From an uncultured Bacteroidota bacterium (GTDB lineage Bacteria; Bacteroidota; Bacteroidia; Chitinophagales; Chitinophagaceae): a stretch of 8,832 bases of DNA. The DNA is taken from assembly GCA_903906615.1 (NCBI GenBank), contig CAIVKT010000481.1, positions 1-8,832 of the forward strand, read 5' to 3'. The notes under the pieces were generated by a model. That model was not told the origin of the DNA. It saw only the letters and a program-made list of their open reading frames with translations, and did not search any database. Position 1 is the stretch's first letter. Each line of letters begins with the position of its first letter. The translations under genes were made by a program, and so were the position numbers. Below, piece by piece: positions 6,901 through 8,832 of the stretch.

Positions 6901-6931
6901 ATAGAAATGAACTCAATAATGTATTTACTTC

Positions 6932-6958
6932 ATTGGCAAATTGCCGAATTGGCTAATT
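6932..6958. repeat. Short tandem repeat of an 8-bp unit, ATTGSCNA
   Basis: Three exact-length units, ATTGGCAA (6932-6939), ATTGCCGA (6940-6947) and ATTGGCTA (6948-6955), are followed by ATT. The array ends inside the stop codon of the minus-strand gene at 6957 and lies in the 68-bp gap before the M28 gene. The first two units contain GGCAAATTGCC, a short dyad. It may be a degenerate dispersed element; I see no other function in it. Confidence 0.6.
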
Positions 6959-7508
6959 ATTCCTTCCCGCTCATACCCTTAAACTGGTGGTGCGTTTCTT
7001 TGAACAGCACATTGAAGGTAGTGAGCGAACCGTATATGGCGGTGATGTACTGCTCCAGGTCCACTTTATCATGGTCGGTCATTACTTTGTGGGCGTTTAT
7101 CTTTTGCTCCATCACGCGCAGCCTGTCGCGCACCATGATGATCTTGTGGAAGAAGGTGTCTATAGGCACTTCTTTGGGTTGTAGCGTGCTGTCGCCGGGT
7201 TTGAGTATCATAGTGCCATTGCGCCAGCGGGTGGCTATAGGTACTACCTGCATCTCGTGCAGGCGCTGGTCCAGTATGTTGCTGAGGGCCTGCTCTATGT
7301 CTGCTATGGTAATGGCCTGTGCGGGGCTGGCTTCGCCTGCGGCTACTTCGTCTGTAATTTTGAGGCCATCGTAGTCTTTGCTGATGCTCTTGGTGCCTTG
7401 CTGCGACTTGAACCAGATAATATAAAACTCGGAAGCGGTATCAACGATAACGCCCTTGCCAAAATGCTGATGGTCCACTCGGGAGCCTATGCCGGGTTGT
7501 GTGCTCAT
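6957..7508 (-). CDS. Conserved-type hypothetical protein with UvrD-C/Tudor-like N-terminal domain
   Basis: 183 residues from the ATG at 7508; no signal peptide or membrane segment, so probably cytoplasmic. Residues about 7-51 read IGSRVDHQHFGKGVIV, then an aromatic strand FYIIWF, then GTKSISKDYDGLKI. This pattern (V-x-H-x-x-FG-x-G-x-V, a strand, G-x-K, Y-x-x-L-K) matches the SH3/Tudor-like module at the C-terminus of UvrD/PcrA helicases, which contacts RNA polymerase in those proteins. An acidic, Ala-rich linker with a predicted helix follows (52-90), then a mixed segment and two charged helices (about 118-175) that may form a coiled coil. I do not recognise the C-terminal part. A nucleic-acid or RNA-polymerase role is inference from the N-terminal pattern only. 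Divergent from the membrane-protein gene at 7574 with 65 bp between starts; 68 bp upstream of the M28 gene. Confidence 0.8.
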   Translation of the reverse strand: MSTQPGIGSRVDHQHFGKGVIVDTASEFYIIWFKSQQGTKSISKDYDGLKITDEVAAGEASPAQAITIADIEQALSNILDQRLHEMQVVPIATRWRNGTMILKPGDSTLQPKEVPIDTFFHKIIMVRDRLRVMEQKINAHKVMTDHDKVDLEQYITAIYGSLTTFNVLFKETHHQFKGMSGKE

Positions 7509-7573
7509 GGAAATATGAATGTGTTCTTTATCTTTAAACGAAATTTGTTACAATTTACTAATAATATTTTAGC

Positions 7574-8161
7574 ATGAAAATAGTTGAAAAAGTACTAATC
7601 ATACTAGCAATCGTGGGGTACGTGCTGAAATTGCTTTTAATACCTGGTGGCAGTATGCTGTTTTATTACTGCTTAATTATCCTGTGGTGGTTGTATTTCT
7701 TGTTAGGCTTTGCGTTTTTTAACGGCATAAGACTAACGGCATTATTTAAAAAGGATAGCTATAAAGACATTCCCATGTTGCATATACTGGGATCTGTGTT
7801 TGCCGGGTTTGCATTATCGGTTGGGGTCTTGGGAATTTTATTTAAGCTTATGACGTGGCCCGGAGCAGGAATTAACCTATTCGTTGGAATTATTGTTTGC
7901 TTAACGATTATTATCATTATTGCAATCAGGAGAAAAGACAAGTATAAGGTTTATTACAACGGGCTGCTTATAAGGCTGGTTGCAGTTACTATACTTTGTG
8001 TTGCCTTATATTTTTTGCCGTCGATAACTCTTATCAGGATGATATACCGTAATGAGCCGACATACCTCGAAGCATGTGAACGCGCATCCCAAGACCCCCG
8101 AAACGAACAATTACAACAGCAAAAAGAACAAGCGCGCCAGGAGCTGATACATAGAAAATGA
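7574..8161 (+). CDS. Small membrane protein with duplicated K-x4-PG motif (GldL-like signature)
   Basis: 195 residues. Strongly hydrophobic, with about five membrane segments (about 5-24, 29-50, 70-90, 100-118, 131-150), then a charged, Gln/Glu-rich C-terminal tail (about 159-195) likely to be helical and cytoplasmic or periplasmic. The segment ILFKLMTWPGAG (88-99) resembles the FKIMHWPGA signature of the gliding/type IX secretion protein GldL, and the first hairpin has a parallel YVLKLLLIPGGS (16-27). No cysteine, metal or catalytic motif stands out. A hand count of 240 bases inside the gene gives about 38% G+C against about 52-55% in lines counted from neighbouring genes. It ends 9 bp before the convergent DinB-type gene. 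Function unknown; a GldL-related membrane role is a motif-level inference. Confidence 0.82.
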   Translation: MKIVEKVLIILAIVGYVLKLLLIPGGSMLFYYCLIILWWLYFLLGFAFFNGIRLTALFKKDSYKDIPMLHILGSVFAGFALSVGVLGILFKLMTWPGAGINLFVGIIVCLTIIIIIAIRRKDKYKVYYNGLLIRLVAVTILCVALYFLPSITLIRMIYRNEPTYLEACERASQDPRNEQLQQQKEQARQELIHRK

Positions 8162-8170
8162 AAGGGATAA

Positions 8171-8650
8171 TTATTTCCAGTCCCCCAGTAATCTCCTGAT
8201 CACGATGATCTCTCCGGTATGGTAGCTGGTATGGTCGGCGATGAGCAGGGCTTCGCGAAGCAGGTTCTGTCCATCGCCCCATTTAAAGGGTGTGTAGAGG
8301 TCTACGTCTTTGTCCTCGAGCAGGGCTATAAATTCTTTGGCGTCTTTTTTTATTTGTTTGATGCAGTCATTCCATGCAGCGGTATCCTTAGGGGCTTTCT
8401 CCTTTGGCCAGTAGTTATCGGGCCATTTGATGGCTTTGTATTTGGGGTTGCGGGAGAAGTCAAGGATATCGTGCTGGGTAATGCGGATATGCTCTGCGAT
8501 CTGCCACAGGCTGTAGGGCGGGCCCTCGGGTACTACGCCGCGCAGCTTTGCAGGTATGCCCTTTAGCGCTTCTTCGAGGGTTACATGAGCATTGCCCTTT
8601 GTGATCAGTTCCTTGAGCTGATGGATGAGTGGCGTGTTTTCTGTTTTCAT
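8171..8650 (-). CDS. DinB superfamily protein
   Basis: 159 residues from the ATG at 8650. It fits the four-helix DinB/YfiT fold and carries the metal-binding histidine triad: His54 in the helix IAEHIRITQHDIL, and His140 and His144 in LIADHTSYHTGEI. The conserved SLWQIAEH and the YHTGEI ending are typical of the family, which includes metal-dependent thiol transferases and many uncharacterised proteins. Despite the name, a DNA-damage role is not established for most members. It is cytoplasmic, with no signal peptide. A TTG seven codons upstream (8671) is rejected as the start because it lies inside a perfect -7 promoter box. Convergent with the membrane-protein gene, 9 bp apart; no partner gene is visible. 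Confidence 0.9.
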   Translation of the reverse strand: MKTENTPLIHQLKELITKGNAHVTLEEALKGIPAKLRGVVPEGPPYSLWQIAEHIRITQHDILDFSRNPKYKAIKWPDNYWPKEKAPKDTAAWNDCIKQIKKDAKEFIALLEDKDVDLYTPFKWGDGQNLLREALLIADHTSYHTGEIIVIRRLLGDWK

Positions 8651-8668
8651 AGTATTTGGTTTGTACGT

Positions 8669-8676
8669 CAAATTTA
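8669..8676 (-). promoter_or_regulatory. Candidate -7 promoter box for the DinB-family gene
   Basis: The minus strand reads TAAATTTG, an exact TAnnTTTG match, 18 nt upstream of the ATG at 8650. No TTG -33 element is seen at the expected distance. It overlaps the alternative TTG start codon at 8671 and so favours the ATG. Confidence 0.45.
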
Positions 8677-8704
8677 CTTCTTTCTCAGCTCTTATTTAAA
8701 GTGC

Positions 8705-8813
8705 CGAGTCGTTTTAACACAAAGGACACAAAGGTTTCACAAAGGGCACAAAGATTATTTAATTGCGAGTGGTTTTAACGCAAAGGGGCAAAGGTTTCGT
8801 AAGGGGCGCAAAG
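8705..8813. repeat. Tandem direct repeat (about 61-bp period) of CACAAAGG-type quasi-repeats
   Basis: Copy 8705-8753 and copy 8766-8813 match at 40 of 49 aligned columns with a single-base gap; the period is 60-61 bp. Each copy is itself made of about four 8-12-bp units around CACAAAGG or CGCAAAGG, following CGAGTSGTTTTAAC. The region lies upstream of the DinB-type gene at the window edge. Similar CAAAG-rich intergenic elements are common in Bacteroidota genomes, from memory. No other gene is seen in 8651-8832. Confidence 0.75.
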
Positions 8814-8832
8814 CTTAGAATTTACTATAACC

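Noticed and set aside
6907..7374. 155-residue plus-strand open frame
   Set aside because: Antisense to the UvrD-C-like protein gene; Cys/Ser/Met-rich product typical of a shadow frame.
8585..8818. 77-residue plus-strand open frame ending in a Lys/Gly/Gln-rich repeat
   Set aside because: Its second half is the translation of the CAAAGG tandem repeat and its first half is antisense to the DinB-type gene.

Overview
The window looks like a chromosomal segment of a member of the Bacteroidota, most likely close to the Chitinophagaceae. Evidence: a type IX secretion sorting tail (1-441), the Bacteroidota form of Mrp, secreted proteins with the short YGQ/YSQ-type signal peptides usual in this phylum, scarce Shine-Dalgarno sequences, and TAnnTTTG-type -7 promoter boxes close to start codons. 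The genus is inference; no rRNA or marker gene allows a firm assignment.

Layout from left to right: the C-terminus of a large T9SS-exported protein (+, cut by the window edge). Facing it is a minus-strand pair, the ATPase Mrp followed after 30 bp by a secreted SUMF1/FGE-fold protein that lacks the catalytic cysteines. Divergent from mrp is a small secreted protein with a carboxypeptidase-regulatory-like beta domain (+). A 229-bp convergent gap holds a long inverted repeat. Then come three minus-strand genes transcribed in the order M28 metallopeptidase, OppC/DppC-type ABC permease, double-OmpA-domain protein. Upstream of these on the minus strand is a protein with a UvrD-C/Tudor-like N-terminus. 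Divergent from it is an AT-rich gene for a small membrane protein with a duplicated K-x4-PG motif resembling GldL (+). Last is a minus-strand DinB-fold protein whose upstream region carries a tandem low-complexity repeat.

Functionally this is mostly a cell-envelope and housekeeping stretch: a secreted peptidase, a peptide-type permease, peptidoglycan-binding OmpA domains, a surface protein and an Fe-S carrier. The M28 peptidase and permease could act together in peptide use, but the ATPase, OppB and binding-protein partners are not in the window. I see no tRNA, rRNA, CRISPR array, transposase, integrase or recognisable defence system, and no gene-free stretch over 300 bp. The more unusual points are a perfect 33-bp palindrome between the peptidase and permease genes, three different intergenic elements built from 8-9-bp quasi-repeats, promoter-like boxes exactly 4 nt from three start codons, and the duplicated motif in the 195-residue membrane protein.
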